From: Streptomyces catenulae
GTDB lineage: Bacteria; Actinomycetota; Actinomycetes; Streptomycetales; Streptomycetaceae
DNA length: 64,000 nucleotides
NCBI RefSeq assembly: GCF_000718015.1
Contig: NZ_JODY01000010.1
Span: 133,676 to 197,675 of the forward strand
Direction: 5' to 3'
The notes under the pieces were generated by a model, which was given only the letters and a program-made list of their open reading frames with translations, had not been told where the DNA came from and made no database searches. Within the stretch, counting starts at the first letter, position 1. Each line of letters begins with the position of its first letter. Positions 18,018 to 26,912 of this stretch are shown here, piece by piece. The position numbers and the translations under genes are program-made.

Positions 18018-19022
18018 ATGCGAACCCGCCATGTCTTCCACGCCGTCGACTCCCACACCGAGGGCATGCCCACCCGGGTCGTCACCGGCGGCTTCGGGGT
18101 GATCCCCGGTGCCACGATGGCCGAGCGCCGACGCCATTTCCGCACCCACCTGGACCACCTCCGCACCCTGCTCATGTACGAGCCGCGCGGGCACTCCGCC
18201 ATGAGCGGCGCCGTCCTCCAGCCGCCCACCCGCCCCGACGCCGACTACGGCGTCCTGTACATCGAGGTCTCCGGGCTGCTGCCCATGTGCGGCCACGGCA
18301 CCATCGGAGTGGCCACCGTGCTCGTGGAGACCGGGATGGTGCCGGTGACCGAGCCGGTCACCCGGGTCACCCTGGACACCCCGGCGGGTCTCGTCCCCGT
18401 CGATGTACGGGTGGAGAACGGCGCCGCCGTCTCCGCCTCCTTCACCAATGTGCCCGCGTTCTGTGTCGCCCTGGACCGCACGGTGGAGGTGGCGGGCCTG
18501 GGGACGGTGACGTACGACCTCGCGTACGGCGGGAACTTCTACGCCTTCGTCGCACTCGACGCCCTGGGGCTGCCGTTCGACCGGGACCGCAAGGACGACC
18601 TGCTCGCCGCGGGCCTCGCGATCATGGAAGCCGTCAACACCTCCCCGGACCGGCCGGTCCACCCCGTGCACCCGGAGATCGCCGGGCTCAAGCACGTCCA
18701 CCTCACGGCGCCCGGCTCCGACGCCCGGCACTCACGGCACGCGATGGCCATCCACCCGGGCTGGTTCGACCGCTCCCCGTGCGGCACCGGCACCTCCGCG
18801 CGCATGGCACAACTGCACGCCCGCGGTGAACTCCCCCTCCACCAGGACTTCGTCAACGAGTCCTTCATCGGTACGCGGTTCACCGGACGGCTGATCGAGG
18901 AGACGGCGGTGGGTGCCGTTCCGGCGGTGGTCCCCCGGGTCACGGGCCGCGCCTGGATCACCGGCACCGCCCAGTACTTCCTCGACCCCGACGACCCCTT
19001 CCCCGCGGGCTTCCTCCTGTGA
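18018..19022 (+). CDS. Proline-racemase-family 4-hydroxyproline epimerase
   Basis: A 334-residue proline racemase fold. Both catalytic cysteines are present, in MCGHGTIG and in SPCGTGTSARMA. That marks an epimerase or racemase rather than the dehydratase branch, where one Cys is Thr. It would interconvert trans-4-hydroxy-L-proline and cis-4-hydroxy-D-proline, feeding the dehydrogenase upstream. GGAGGG precedes the ATG. It closes the catabolic operon, 36 bp after the deaminase gene. Confidence 0.9.
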   Translation: MRTRHVFHAVDSHTEGMPTRVVTGGFGVIPGATMAERRRHFRTHLDHLRTLLMYEPRGHSAMSGAVLQPPTRPDADYGVLYIEVSGLLPMCGHGTIGVATVLVETGMVPVTEPVTRVTLDTPAGLVPVDVRVENGAAVSASFTNVPAFCVALDRTVEVAGLGTVTYDLAYGGNFYAFVALDALGLPFDRDRKDDLLAAGLAIMEAVNTSPDRPVHPVHPEIAGLKHVHLTAPGSDARHSRHAMAIHPGWFDRSPCGTGTSARMAQLHARGELPLHQDFVNESFIGTRFTGRLIEETAVGAVPAVVPRVTGRAWITGTAQYFLDPDDPFPAGFLL

Positions 19023-19122
19023 ACTCCGGGCCCCCGGCGGCAGGGAAACATGACACTGTACGTGGGCGCTCCGCTCGGCCGGGAAGGCGCGGGGGCAGGC
19101 ACGAAGGGAACACACCACCGCC

Positions 19123-19842
19123 ATGGGCCATTTGACACAGCACGGTCTCATCACCACGCGCGAGCGGCTGCGCGACCAGGTGGCCCACGCCCTGCGCGCG
19201 GCGCTGATCTCCGGCGAACTCCAGTCCGGCGAGGTCTACTCCGCACCGGCGCTCGCCGAGGACCTCGGGGTCTCGGCGACGCCGGTGCGCGAGGCGATGC
19301 TCGATCTCGCACGGGAGGGGATGGTCGAGCCGGTCCGCAACAAGGGTTTCCGGGTCACGGAGGTCGATGAGCGCGACCTCGACCAGTACACGGAGATCCG
19401 GACCCTGATCGAGGTGCCCATGATCGGCCGGATCGCCCGCAGCGCGGCGCCCGAGGATCTGGAGGCGCTGCGCCCGGTCGCCGAGGAGATCGTGTGCGCC
19501 GCCCGGGTGCACGACCTCATCGGCTATCTGGAGGCCGACCGCCGGTTCCATCTCTCGCTGCTCGCCCTGTCGGGCAACGACCGGCTGGTGGAGACCGTCG
19601 GCGACCTGCGCAAACGCTCGCGGCTGTACGGTCTGACCGCCCTGGACGAGCGCGGTGAGCTGCTCCCGTCGGCCGAGGAGCACCTGGAACTCCTCGACCT
19701 GATGCTGACCGGGGGCGCCAAGGCGGCCGAGAGGTGCATGACCCGCCACCTGGGGCACGTCCGCACCCTGTGGGCCGAGGGAGAGCAGGACCGGGCGGCG
19801 GCCAGGGGCACCGGGAGGCGGCGGCGCGGCACCCGGCGCTGA
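19123..19842 (+). CDS. GntR/FCD-family transcriptional regulator
   Basis: 239 residues. The N-terminal winged helix (PALAEDLGVSATPVREAML) is followed by an all-helical FCD ligand domain with the D/H-type metal ligand pattern (IEADRRFH-like EADRRFHLSLL). It is 100 bp downstream of the epimerase gene on the same strand and probably represses the hydroxyproline genes, responding to a pathway intermediate. The Arg-rich tail (last 12 residues) is unusual. Confidence 0.87.
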   Translation: MGHLTQHGLITTRERLRDQVAHALRAALISGELQSGEVYSAPALAEDLGVSATPVREAMLDLAREGMVEPVRNKGFRVTEVDERDLDQYTEIRTLIEVPMIGRIARSAAPEDLEALRPVAEEIVCAARVHDLIGYLEADRRFHLSLLALSGNDRLVETVGDLRKRSRLYGLTALDERGELLPSAEEHLELLDLMLTGGAKAAERCMTRHLGHVRTLWAEGEQDRAAARGTGRRRRGTRR

Positions 19843-20161
19843 TCCGCGGCGCCGGTCCCGCACCGTCCGGCCGCCCCCGGACGACGGCAGGCGACACCCG
19901 ACGCCGCACCACGGCGGACGGGCACACGGGCCTGCCCGATTCGCCAACTCACCTGATATCAGAGGGAGTTGACGCCGTTCGACCCACGCGCCCGCTCGGG
20001 GTACGGGCGGGCGCAGCGGACTTCTCAGGCCATGTGAAGTGTGCAATGGTACATGTCACACATCGCCGTGAGCATGACAGTTCCGTCATGCCCGGCCGCG
20101 CCACCACGGTCCACCCCACAGCCGTGCACGGGCACGGCTTCCGACCGGCCCGGAGGCCCCG
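19843..20161. promoter_or_regulatory. Upstream region of the collagenase gene
   Basis: About 320 bases without a gene. Near 20037-20092 it contains short dyads, among them ATGAC-N6-GTCAT, and GTGTG paired with CACAC around GGTACA. These could be operators or a promoter. No clear -10/-35 pair was assigned. Confidence 0.3.
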
Positions 20162-22114
20162 TTGACAGGCAGATCCCCCACCCGAAGAAGCCTCGCCCGC
20201 TTGGCGATGACGGCCCTGACGCTCTGTCTGGGGCTGGCCCTGCTCGCCGCCCACCCCGGCAGGGCGACCGCGGGCACCGGCACCGTACGCGCCGGAACAC
20301 CCCAGCCGCGTTCGGCGCCGGGACCGCGTCCCGCCACCCCGACGACCGCCACCGCGCTGCACCGCGCCGACGCCGCGCACACGGCCGCGCCGACCAGGTC
20401 CCCGTCCGTACGGCCCCCGCTGAGCACCGCCCAGGCCGCGCCCCGCACGGCGCCGGGCCGCGGTGCCGAGGCGGCGTGCCACGTCTCCGACTTCACCTCG
20501 AAGACCGGTGACGCCCTCGTCCGGCAGATCAAGGGCGCGGCGACCGACTGCATCAACACGCTGTTCGGCGTGGCCGGTCAGGACGCCAAGGCCCTCTTCC
20601 GGGAGGCGCAGATGGTCACGGTGGCCGACGCGCTGCGCGCCGACTCCGCCACCTACCCGGGCGACAACAGCGGTTCCACGACCCAGGTGGTGCTCTACCT
20701 ACGGGCCGGCTACTACGTGCAGTACGGCAACCCGGACGACGTCGGTCCCTACGGTCCCGCGCTGAAGAGCGCCGTCCAGGGCGCGCTGGACGCCTTCTTC
20801 GGCTCCTCCCACGCCTTCGACGTCAGCGAGGCCAACGGCGAGACCCTGGCCGAGACGGTCACCCTGATCGACAGCTCCGGCGAGAACGCCCGCTACCTGA
20901 AGACCGTCACCCGGCTCCTGACGGACTACGACGCGTCGTACGACGCCTTCTGGTGGATGGTCTCGGCGGTCAACAACTGCTACACCGTGCTCTTCCGCGG
21001 CCACTGGCTGCCGGAGTTCGTCTCCGCCGTGCAGGCGGACCCGGGCGTCCTGACCGTGCTGCGCGACTTCGCCGTCGCTCATGACGACCTGCTCGGCACC
21101 GACCGGGCGTACCTGGTCTCCAACGCCGGTCGCGAGCTGGGGCGTTTCCTCCAGCACCCCGAACTGCGCGAGAAGACCGGCCCGTTGGTCAAGGAGCTGC
21201 TCGACCGCAGTGATATCACCGGCCGCACCGCTCCGCTCTGGGTCGGTCTGGCCGAGATGACCGATGCGTACGACAAGGACAACTGCTCCCGCTACGGCAC
21301 CTGCGACCTGCAGAACCGGGTGCGCGACGCCGTGCTGAAGGACAAGCACACCTGCGGCCCGACCCTGCGGATCGTCGCCCAGCAGATGACCGACGCCGAC
21401 TTCACGGCCAGCTGCGACAGCCTGCTCCAGCAGGACGCGTACTTCCACAAGGTGGTCAAGGACAGCGGTCCGGTCGCCGACGACCACAACAGCACCATCG
21501 AAGTGGTGGTCTTCGACTCCAGTGCCGACTACCAGACCTACGCGGGCGTCATCTACGGCATCTCCACCGACAACGGCGGCATGTACCTGGAGGGCGACCC
21601 CGCCACGGAGGGCAACCTGCCGCGCTTCATCGCCTACGAGGCGGAGTGGCAGCGCCCCGATTTCGCGATCTGGAACCTCAACCACGAGTACACCCACTAC
21701 CTCGACGGCCGTTTCGACATGTACGGCGACTTCGACGAGAACATGAAGACACCGACCGTGATGTGGGTGGAGGGCTTCGCGGAGTACATCTCGTACTCGT
21801 ACCGCGGTCTCCCCTACGACGACGCCATCGCCGAGGCGGGCAAGAAGACCTACAAGCTCAGCACCCTCTTCGACACCTCCTACGAGAACGCCGACACCAC
21901 CCGCACCTACCCGTGGGGCTATCTGGCCGTGCGCTACCTGCTCCAGTCCCACCCGCAGGACGTGGACACCCTGCTCGGCCACTACCGCGAGGGTGACTGG
22001 GCCGCCGCCCGCACCCTGCTCACGGAGACCATCGGCACCCGCTACGACGCCGACTTCGCCGACTGGCTGACCAGATGCGCCGCCGGTAACTGCGACGCCG
22101 CCACGCACGCGTAG
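20162..22114 (+). CDS. Secreted M9-family microbial collagenase
   Basis: A 650-residue precursor. A signal peptide (basic start, then a hydrophobic run ending near ATAG) is followed by about 60 low-complexity residues and a peptidase_M9_N-type region. The catalytic site is HEYTH near residue 508, with the third zinc ligand Glu in WVEGFAEY about 30 residues later. No PKD or collagen-binding repeats follow, so it is a short form compared with clostridial enzymes. The start is TTG, supported by GGAGG five bases upstream; no in-frame ATG fits. It should degrade collagen or gelatin outside the cell. Confidence 0.9.
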   Translation: MTGRSPTRRSLARLAMTALTLCLGLALLAAHPGRATAGTGTVRAGTPQPRSAPGPRPATPTTATALHRADAAHTAAPTRSPSVRPPLSTAQAAPRTAPGRGAEAACHVSDFTSKTGDALVRQIKGAATDCINTLFGVAGQDAKALFREAQMVTVADALRADSATYPGDNSGSTTQVVLYLRAGYYVQYGNPDDVGPYGPALKSAVQGALDAFFGSSHAFDVSEANGETLAETVTLIDSSGENARYLKTVTRLLTDYDASYDAFWWMVSAVNNCYTVLFRGHWLPEFVSAVQADPGVLTVLRDFAVAHDDLLGTDRAYLVSNAGRELGRFLQHPELREKTGPLVKELLDRSDITGRTAPLWVGLAEMTDAYDKDNCSRYGTCDLQNRVRDAVLKDKHTCGPTLRIVAQQMTDADFTASCDSLLQQDAYFHKVVKDSGPVADDHNSTIEVVVFDSSADYQTYAGVIYGISTDNGGMYLEGDPATEGNLPRFIAYEAEWQRPDFAIWNLNHEYTHYLDGRFDMYGDFDENMKTPTVMWVEGFAEYISYSYRGLPYDDAIAEAGKKTYKLSTLFDTSYENADTTRTYPWGYLAVRYLLQSHPQDVDTLLGHYREGDWAAARTLLTETIGTRYDADFADWLTRCAAGNCDAATHA

Positions 22115-22140
22115 CACCGCGGTACGACGGAGCACCGACC

Positions 22141-22178
22141 GACGGAGCCCTGCCGGATCGTCCCGGCGGGGCTCCGTC
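22141..22178. terminator. Terminator after collagenase gene
   Basis: A 16-bp stem (22141-22156 with 22163-22178, one G-T pair) and a 6-base loop, 26 bp after the stop codon. It also faces the converging inhibitor gene. Confidence 0.8.
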
Positions 22179-22226
22179 CTCGTGCTGCGGGTCCACCGCC
22201 GGGGGCGGCTGCGGGCCCGGGGGCCG

Positions 22227-22553
22227 TCAGTAGCTGACGCTGACGACCTTCCAGGGGGTCTTGGCCGAGTACGTGCCCGGCTTGAGCTTGAAGGTCGCGC
22301 CGTAGCAGCCCGAGCCGCGGTAGAAGGTCGTCACATACCTGCTCTGGTTGGAGACGGACCGGCCGGTGAAGGGGAAACAGCCGTGGTCACCGGCGGTGTT
22401 CTGCTTGTACCTCTTGCCTTTGAGGTGCGGCTGGGCCCAGCCGCAGACATCGTTCTTCGGGCACTTGCCGGCCGCCTGCGCGGCGGTGGGCACGGTGAGC
22501 GGCAGCAGGGTCAGGAGCGTGGCACAGGCCAGCGTCGAGAGGCGTTTCTTCAC
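22227..22553 (-). CDS. Secreted peptidase inhibitor, family I36 (SMPI-like)
   Basis: A 108-residue precursor with a clear Sec signal ending AQA-A near residue 27. The mature part has four cysteines (CPKNDVC, GCF, GCY) and aromatic-rich beta strands, as in the Streptomyces metalloproteinase inhibitor family, which has a crystallin-like fold with two disulphides. It is convergent with the collagenase gene. Whether it inhibits that enzyme is unknown. Confidence 0.75.
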   Translation of the reverse strand: MKKRLSTLACATLLTLLPLTVPTAAQAAGKCPKNDVCGWAQPHLKGKRYKQNTAGDHGCFPFTGRSVSNQSRYVTTFYRGSGCYGATFKLKPGTYSAKTPWKVVSVSY

Positions 22554-22766
22554 GGTGTTCCCCGTCCCGTCCGTGGTGTTTTTCCTCTTCCGCCCATGTG
22601 AGCACGGGGTGCGGGACGTACGGGGAGGCGGTTTCCGGCCCCCGGGCGGATCTGCGGGGCGCGTGGGGGCCCGGAGGAGGAGCGGGACAGGGCGCGAACG
22701 CGCTCGGCGCCGCCCCCGGACGGGGCTTCCGGGGACGGCGGCGGGCGTGGCAGGTGATCAGGCGTA

Positions 22767-22842
22767 GCGGGTGTACCAGGCAGGGCGGGTGTATCAGGCG
22801 GGGCGGGTCAGAACTCGTCGGAACGGATTCAGAACTCGTCGG
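22767..22842. repeat. Short tandem repeats at the end of the DUF4232 gene
   Basis: An 18-base unit occurs at 22767-22784 and 22785-22802, followed by a partial copy. Right after it, TCAGAACTCGTCGG occurs at 22808-22821 and 22829-22842. The second copy contains the last codons and stop of the DUF4232 gene, so the gene end appears duplicated. Confidence 0.7.
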
Positions 22843-23530
22843 CGCCGTTGCGGAGTTCCGTCGTCCAGTAGCCGGTCTTCGCGACCGCGTCGTCGACGGC
22901 GATACCGCCCCGGGGCGCCTTCACATCCTTGGAGCCCTCGGCGGGGCCCTCGGGGGCGAAGAGGTTGACGGTGAAGGAGGTGACCACGTGGTTGTCCTCG
23001 TGGACGCCGCCGTTGTTGATCCGCACGGCGGCGTAGGCGGGCTCCCCGGCGTTCAGGACCACGCGGACGGCGGGCTTGCTCTTGGCGACGGCCGGGACGT
23101 CCTTGGCGGTGTGGAGGTCCCCGAACGCGATCAGCGGGTACCGGAGCAGGGTGCAGGTGTGGCCCGAGGTGTTGGTGGCGGTCAGCGTGAGGTGCGTGGT
23201 GGGCGTGCCGTCCTGCTTCTCCGCGGTGATCTTCACATCCTCGAAGGTGCAGGCAGGCACCTTGCCGCCGGTCGCCTTCGTCCCCGCGGCGACCGGCTTC
23301 TCGGCCCGTACCGGAGCGGCCGGGGCGTGCGCTTCGGCGGCCGAGGCGGGGGATCCGGCGTCGGCCTTCTCCGCATGGGCACCGGTGGTGTTCTGCCCGG
23401 CCGGGGCGGACGCGGCGTCCGCCTTGTCCTTCGCTCCGTCACCGTCGCCACCGCAGGCGGTGAGGGTGAGACCGAGGGTGGCGACGGCGGCCACGGCGAG
23501 GACGGCGGGGCGGCGGATGGCGGTACGCAT
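22829..23530 (-). CDS. DUF4232-containing lipoprotein
   Basis: 233 residues. The N terminus has a lipoprotein signal (LTLTAC, with Cys near residue 26), then about 60 Ala/Lys/Glu-rich linker residues. The C-terminal beta-rich domain has the DUF4232 pattern (LTLTATNTSGHTCTL, later a YAAVRINN segment). It should be anchored on the outer face of the membrane. Its function is unknown. Confidence 0.8.
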   Translation of the reverse strand: MRTAIRRPAVLAVAAVATLGLTLTACGGDGDGAKDKADAASAPAGQNTTGAHAEKADAGSPASAAEAHAPAAPVRAEKPVAAGTKATGGKVPACTFEDVKITAEKQDGTPTTHLTLTATNTSGHTCTLLRYPLIAFGDLHTAKDVPAVAKSKPAVRVVLNAGEPAYAAVRINNGGVHEDNHVVTSFTVNLFAPEGPAEGSKDVKAPRGGIAVDDAVAKTGYWTTELRNGADEF

Positions 23531-23699
23531 GGGGACTCCCGTTTCAAGGTCTGCATGCCGGGTGCGGGCACCTGGTCACCCTCAGCCTGAGGCCACGCCC
23601 TGGCGTTCCGCTGATGTGCCGCTGATGCTTTGCTGCTGCCGATCGGTGCAGCTCAGAGCGGGTGCGGCCGGTGCCGCCGGGCCGGTTTCCCCCGCGGTC

Positions 23700-24602
23700 T
23701 CAGAGCTGCCGCAGATGGTCCCGGAGGCGGCGGGCCACCTGACCCATGAGGGCTTCGGCGCCGGGCTGGGCGCTCGCCGGGACCAGCGACTCGGTGAGCA
23801 CGGCGACCGCGAACATCTGCCCGTCGGCGTGCTCGACCACCCCCGCCTCGTGCCGGAGGTTGAGCAGCGTTCCGGTCTTGGACGACCAGGTCGTGGCGTC
23901 GGAGCTGAAGTCCGGCGCGAGACGGTGCCGGAGCAGATGGTGGCCCATCAGCTCCCGGACGCGCCCGGCGACCTCCGGCGCGATCGCCGACGGTGTCCAC
24001 AGCGCCTGGAGCAGATCGACATAGGCGCGGGCGCTGCCGATGTTGGCGCGGGTGGTGTCGAGCTGCGGCACGCGGTGGCCGCGCCCGCTGGTGCCCGCGT
24101 CGATGGCGAGGGCATGCGCCAGATGGGCCTGCCCGGCGTCGAACCGCTCCTCGGGCGTCTCGGACAGCTCCCGCATCCCGTGCCGGACGGTGATCCCGAC
24201 CAGGCCGAACTCCTGGAGAATCGCGGCGACCCGGGTGGGCGGGGTGAGGCCGAACAGCGCGTCGGCGGCCGTCCCGTCGCTCACACAGGTACTCAGGTAG
24301 AGCAGATCGTCGAGGGCTATCCGTACGGGGTGCCGGAAGCGGCTCAGCCCGGTGGGGCCGGGCGTGGTGATCCGGCCCGGTGCCACGTCCAGCAGCGTCG
24401 CGCCGTCGAGTTCGCCCCGCCGCATCCGCTCGATCGTCGCCAGCGCCAGCGGCACCTTGACCAGGGAGGCCACGGGCAGTTGGGCGTCCGGCTCGATCCC
24501 CAGCTCCTCCCCCGTGTGCAGGTCACGGACGAGGAGGCAGCCGTGCAACCCGCCGTCGTGCAGATCACGACGGAGCTCACGCAGCAACGCTTCGGTACTC
24601 AT
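23700..24602 (-). CDS. blaB: BlaB-like penicillin-recognising protein, regulator of beta-lactamase
   Basis: A 300-residue class-A beta-lactamase fold without a signal peptide, so cytoplasmic. Motifs are SLVK (46-49), SDG (108-110, in place of SDN) and KTG (242-244). The Glu166 loop motif is not evident, so it is unlikely to hydrolyse beta-lactams well. In Streptomyces cacaoi, BlaB has this same motif set, is encoded with the LysR protein BlaA and is needed for control of blaL. Here it follows a LysR gene that diverges from a beta-lactamase gene, the same layout. ATG 24602 has GGAG seven bases upstream. Confidence 0.8.
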   Translation of the reverse strand: MSTEALLRELRRDLHDGGLHGCLLVRDLHTGEELGIEPDAQLPVASLVKVPLALATIERMRRGELDGATLLDVAPGRITTPGPTGLSRFRHPVRIALDDLLYLSTCVSDGTAADALFGLTPPTRVAAILQEFGLVGITVRHGMRELSETPEERFDAGQAHLAHALAIDAGTSGRGHRVPQLDTTRANIGSARAYVDLLQALWTPSAIAPEVAGRVRELMGHHLLRHRLAPDFSSDATTWSSKTGTLLNLRHEAGVVEHADGQMFAVAVLTESLVPASAQPGAEALMGQVARRLRDHLRQL

Positions 24603-24788
24603 GGACGGCTCCGGGTGGTGGGGACAGGGGCGGGACGGTGGGGTGCTCCGGGCGGCGGCGGGCGCGGGCCCCTGGGGCGGGACGTCGGGCGGACCGCCGA
24701 GGAGAAGGTCAGGTACCGGTCGGCGTGGGACGGGTCGAGGGGCGCGCCCGGCCGGTCCGGGCGCCGCGGCCGTCCGCGGGGCCGGGCC

Positions 24789-25694
24789 TCATGCGTCCGG
24801 CCCGGTGCCGGTGCCGGTGCCTCTGATGCCGTCGGCGCCGAGGCAGCGGGCGAGGGCGTCGCCCAGACGGGCCTCCATGTGTCGTCCGGAACCTTCCGCG
24901 GCGGCGAGCGCATAGCCGCGGGCGAGCGTGATCCCGCCGAGCGGCCGCCAGTGCAGGGCCAGCTCCGTGGCCTGCGCCGGAGCGCAGAGCAGCAGGTCGC
25001 GGCTGGTCATGACCTCGGCTGCCGCCGTCGTCAGATCGCTCGCGGTGACCAGTTGGGTCGGCCGCAGCCCCACCGCGTCCCGCAGCCGGGTGAGCGGATC
25101 ACGGATGTGCGGGACGTCGTCCTCCGGCTGGATCCAGACGCGCCGGGCCGGGCCGGTGGCGGCGCGGCCCACCCGCAGCGTTTCGAGGTGGACGCGGCGT
25201 GGGCCGACGTCGTCGGCGGCGGCGAGGCCGAGCGGCACCGTCCAGGGCGCGCCCTCCGGCGGCACGGCGAGCACTCCGGCGCGTACCTGGTGGGCGTGGA
25301 GGAGTTCCTGCCGCCGCGCCGGGCCCTCGGGGCGCAGGTCGAGGGTGATGCCGTGCCCGCGCGCCGCGGCGACGAGACGGGCCCGGTCGGCGGTCGGGCA
25401 GATGGCGGGGACCGCGAGCCGCCACGGTCGGCTGCGGGCCGCCTCCGCCTCGTGCAGCAGCACCTCGGCCGCCTGGACGAGCTGCCGGGCGACGGGGAGC
25501 ATCTCGCGACCGAAGGCGGTCAGCACGGCGCGCCGCGCAGTGCGCTCGAACAGTTTCTCCCCGAAGTGCTCCTCCAGTGCGGCAACGCGTCGGCTCGCCA
25601 CCGACTGGGACATCCGCGCGGCCGCCGCCCCCACGGTGAAGCTCCCACGCTCGCTGACGCTGACAAACGCACTGCACGCCCCCACCAGATCCAC
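24789..25694 (-). CDS. blaA: LysR-type activator of beta-lactamase, BlaA-like
   Basis: 301 residues from GTG 25694. The LTTR helix-turn-helix is at about residues 17-45 (SFTVGAAAARMSQSVASRRVAALE). The effector domain is proline- and arginine-rich. It diverges from the beta-lactamase gene with 157 bp between starts and precedes the blaB-like gene by 186 bp, as for BlaA of S. cacaoi, which activates blaL. A generic LysR function is the alternative. Confidence 0.8.
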   Translation of the reverse strand: MDLVGACSAFVSVSERGSFTVGAAAARMSQSVASRRVAALEEHFGEKLFERTARRAVLTAFGREMLPVARQLVQAAEVLLHEAEAARSRPWRLAVPAICPTADRARLVAAARGHGITLDLRPEGPARRQELLHAHQVRAGVLAVPPEGAPWTVPLGLAAADDVGPRRVHLETLRVGRAATGPARRVWIQPEDDVPHIRDPLTRLRDAVGLRPTQLVTASDLTTAAAEVMTSRDLLLCAPAQATELALHWRPLGGITLARGYALAAAEGSGRHMEARLGDALARCLGADGIRGTGTGTGPDA

Positions 25695-25851
25695 GGCGGG
25701 ACTCTATGCCAGATCCGCATGGAACCGCGCGTCGGCGTATTGGACCGCATGACAACCGGGGGCGAGAGTGGCTGCGCAATCCCGATCACCCACCGGGACG
25801 GGCCGCCCGTCCCCGATGCGCCCTGCCCGCCAGGCGCCAGGAGGTCAGACC
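25695..25851. promoter_or_regulatory. Divergent blaA/bla control region
   Basis: The 157-bp spacer should hold both promoters and BlaA sites. ATGC-N6-GCAT is visible at about 25708-25721 and a further CGCATG near 25747. These fit partial LTTR dyads, but no site is certain. Confidence 0.4.
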
Positions 25852-26775
25852 ATGCAGCCGTCCCGTACCCGGGGTGCCGTGCGCGGTGCGTTCGCCGCGC
25901 TTCTCCTCGTCCCGCTCGTCGCCTGCGGCGCCGGCAGCGCCGAGGCGGAGACCTCCGCGCCGTCCCCGAAGGCGACGCCGTCCGCCACCCGGCCGTTCGC
26001 CCAGGACCTCAAGGAACTGGAGCGGAAGTTCTCCGCACGGCTGGGCGTCTACGCCATCGACACCGGCACCGGCCGCGAGGTCGCCTACCGCGACGGCGAG
26101 CGCTTCCCCTTCAACTCGACGTTCAAGGCGCTGGCCGCCGGGGAGGTCCTGAAGCAGCGCACGCTGAGCGGGATGGACGACGTGGTCCACTACTCCCAGG
26201 ACGACCTGGTCCCCAACTCCCCCGTCACCGAGAAGCACGTCAAGACCGGTATGACGCTCGGGGCACTGTGCGACGCCGCCGTCCGCTACAGCGACAACAC
26301 CGCCGCGAATCTGCTGTTCGACAAGCTCGGCGGCCCCAAGGGCCTCAACGCGGCGCTGAAGAAGCTGGGCGATGACGTGACGCGGATGGAACGCCCCGAA
26401 CCGCTGCTCAGCACCTGGGACCCGAAGTCCACCCGCGATACGACCACGCCCCGGGCCCTGGCCAAGGATCTGCGTGCCTACGTCCTCGGCAAGGCGCTGC
26501 GCCCGGCGGAGCGCGCCCAGCTCACCACCTGGCTGCGGACCAACACCACGGGCGACACCCTCATCCGGGCGGGCGTCCCCAAGGGCTGGGTGGTCGGCGA
26601 CAAGACCGGCATGGGCAGCAACTACGGCACCCGCAACGACATCGCCGTCCTGTGGCCCGAGCACTCCTCCCCCATCGTCGTGTCGATCCTGTCCAGCCGC
26701 GAGGCGGAGGACGCCACCCCCGAGGACAAGGTCATCGCCGAAGCCGCGTCGGTGGTCGCCCGCACCCTGAAGTGA
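25852..26775 (+). CDS. blaL: Class A beta-lactamase, lipoprotein form
   Basis: 307 residues from ATG 25852 with AGGAGG seven bases upstream. The lipobox LVAC (Cys25) predicts membrane anchoring. Active-site motifs are STFK (Ser89, Lys92), SDN (147-149), Glu183 in EPLLS, and KTG (251-253). The omega loop has Ser where most class A enzymes have Asn170. It hydrolyses beta-lactams via Ser acylation and Glu-assisted deacylation. It is divergently paired with blaA-blaB regulators, so it is probably inducible. Confidence 0.92.
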   Translation: MQPSRTRGAVRGAFAALLLVPLVACGAGSAEAETSAPSPKATPSATRPFAQDLKELERKFSARLGVYAIDTGTGREVAYRDGERFPFNSTFKALAAGEVLKQRTLSGMDDVVHYSQDDLVPNSPVTEKHVKTGMTLGALCDAAVRYSDNTAANLLFDKLGGPKGLNAALKKLGDDVTRMERPEPLLSTWDPKSTRDTTTPRALAKDLRAYVLGKALRPAERAQLTTWLRTNTTGDTLIRAGVPKGWVVGDKTGMGSNYGTRNDIAVLWPEHSSPIVVSILSSREAEDATPEDKVIAEAASVVARTLK

Positions 26776-26834
26776 CCGAAGGCGGCCGATGGCTGCCCTC
26801 AGGAGGGATCACCAGGAGGGACCGCGCCCTGCAC

Positions 26835-26864
26835 GGGGCCGCACCGGGAACGAGGTGCGGCCCC
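26835..26864. terminator. Terminator between bla and the Mrr-like gene
   Basis: A perfect 11-bp stem (26835-26845 with 26854-26864) and an 8-base loop lie between convergent genes. Confidence 0.7.
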
Positions 26865-26912
26865 GCCCCGGGACTTCCGGTGACCAGCCCGGAAGCGGCC
26901 GCCCCGCTCGCC

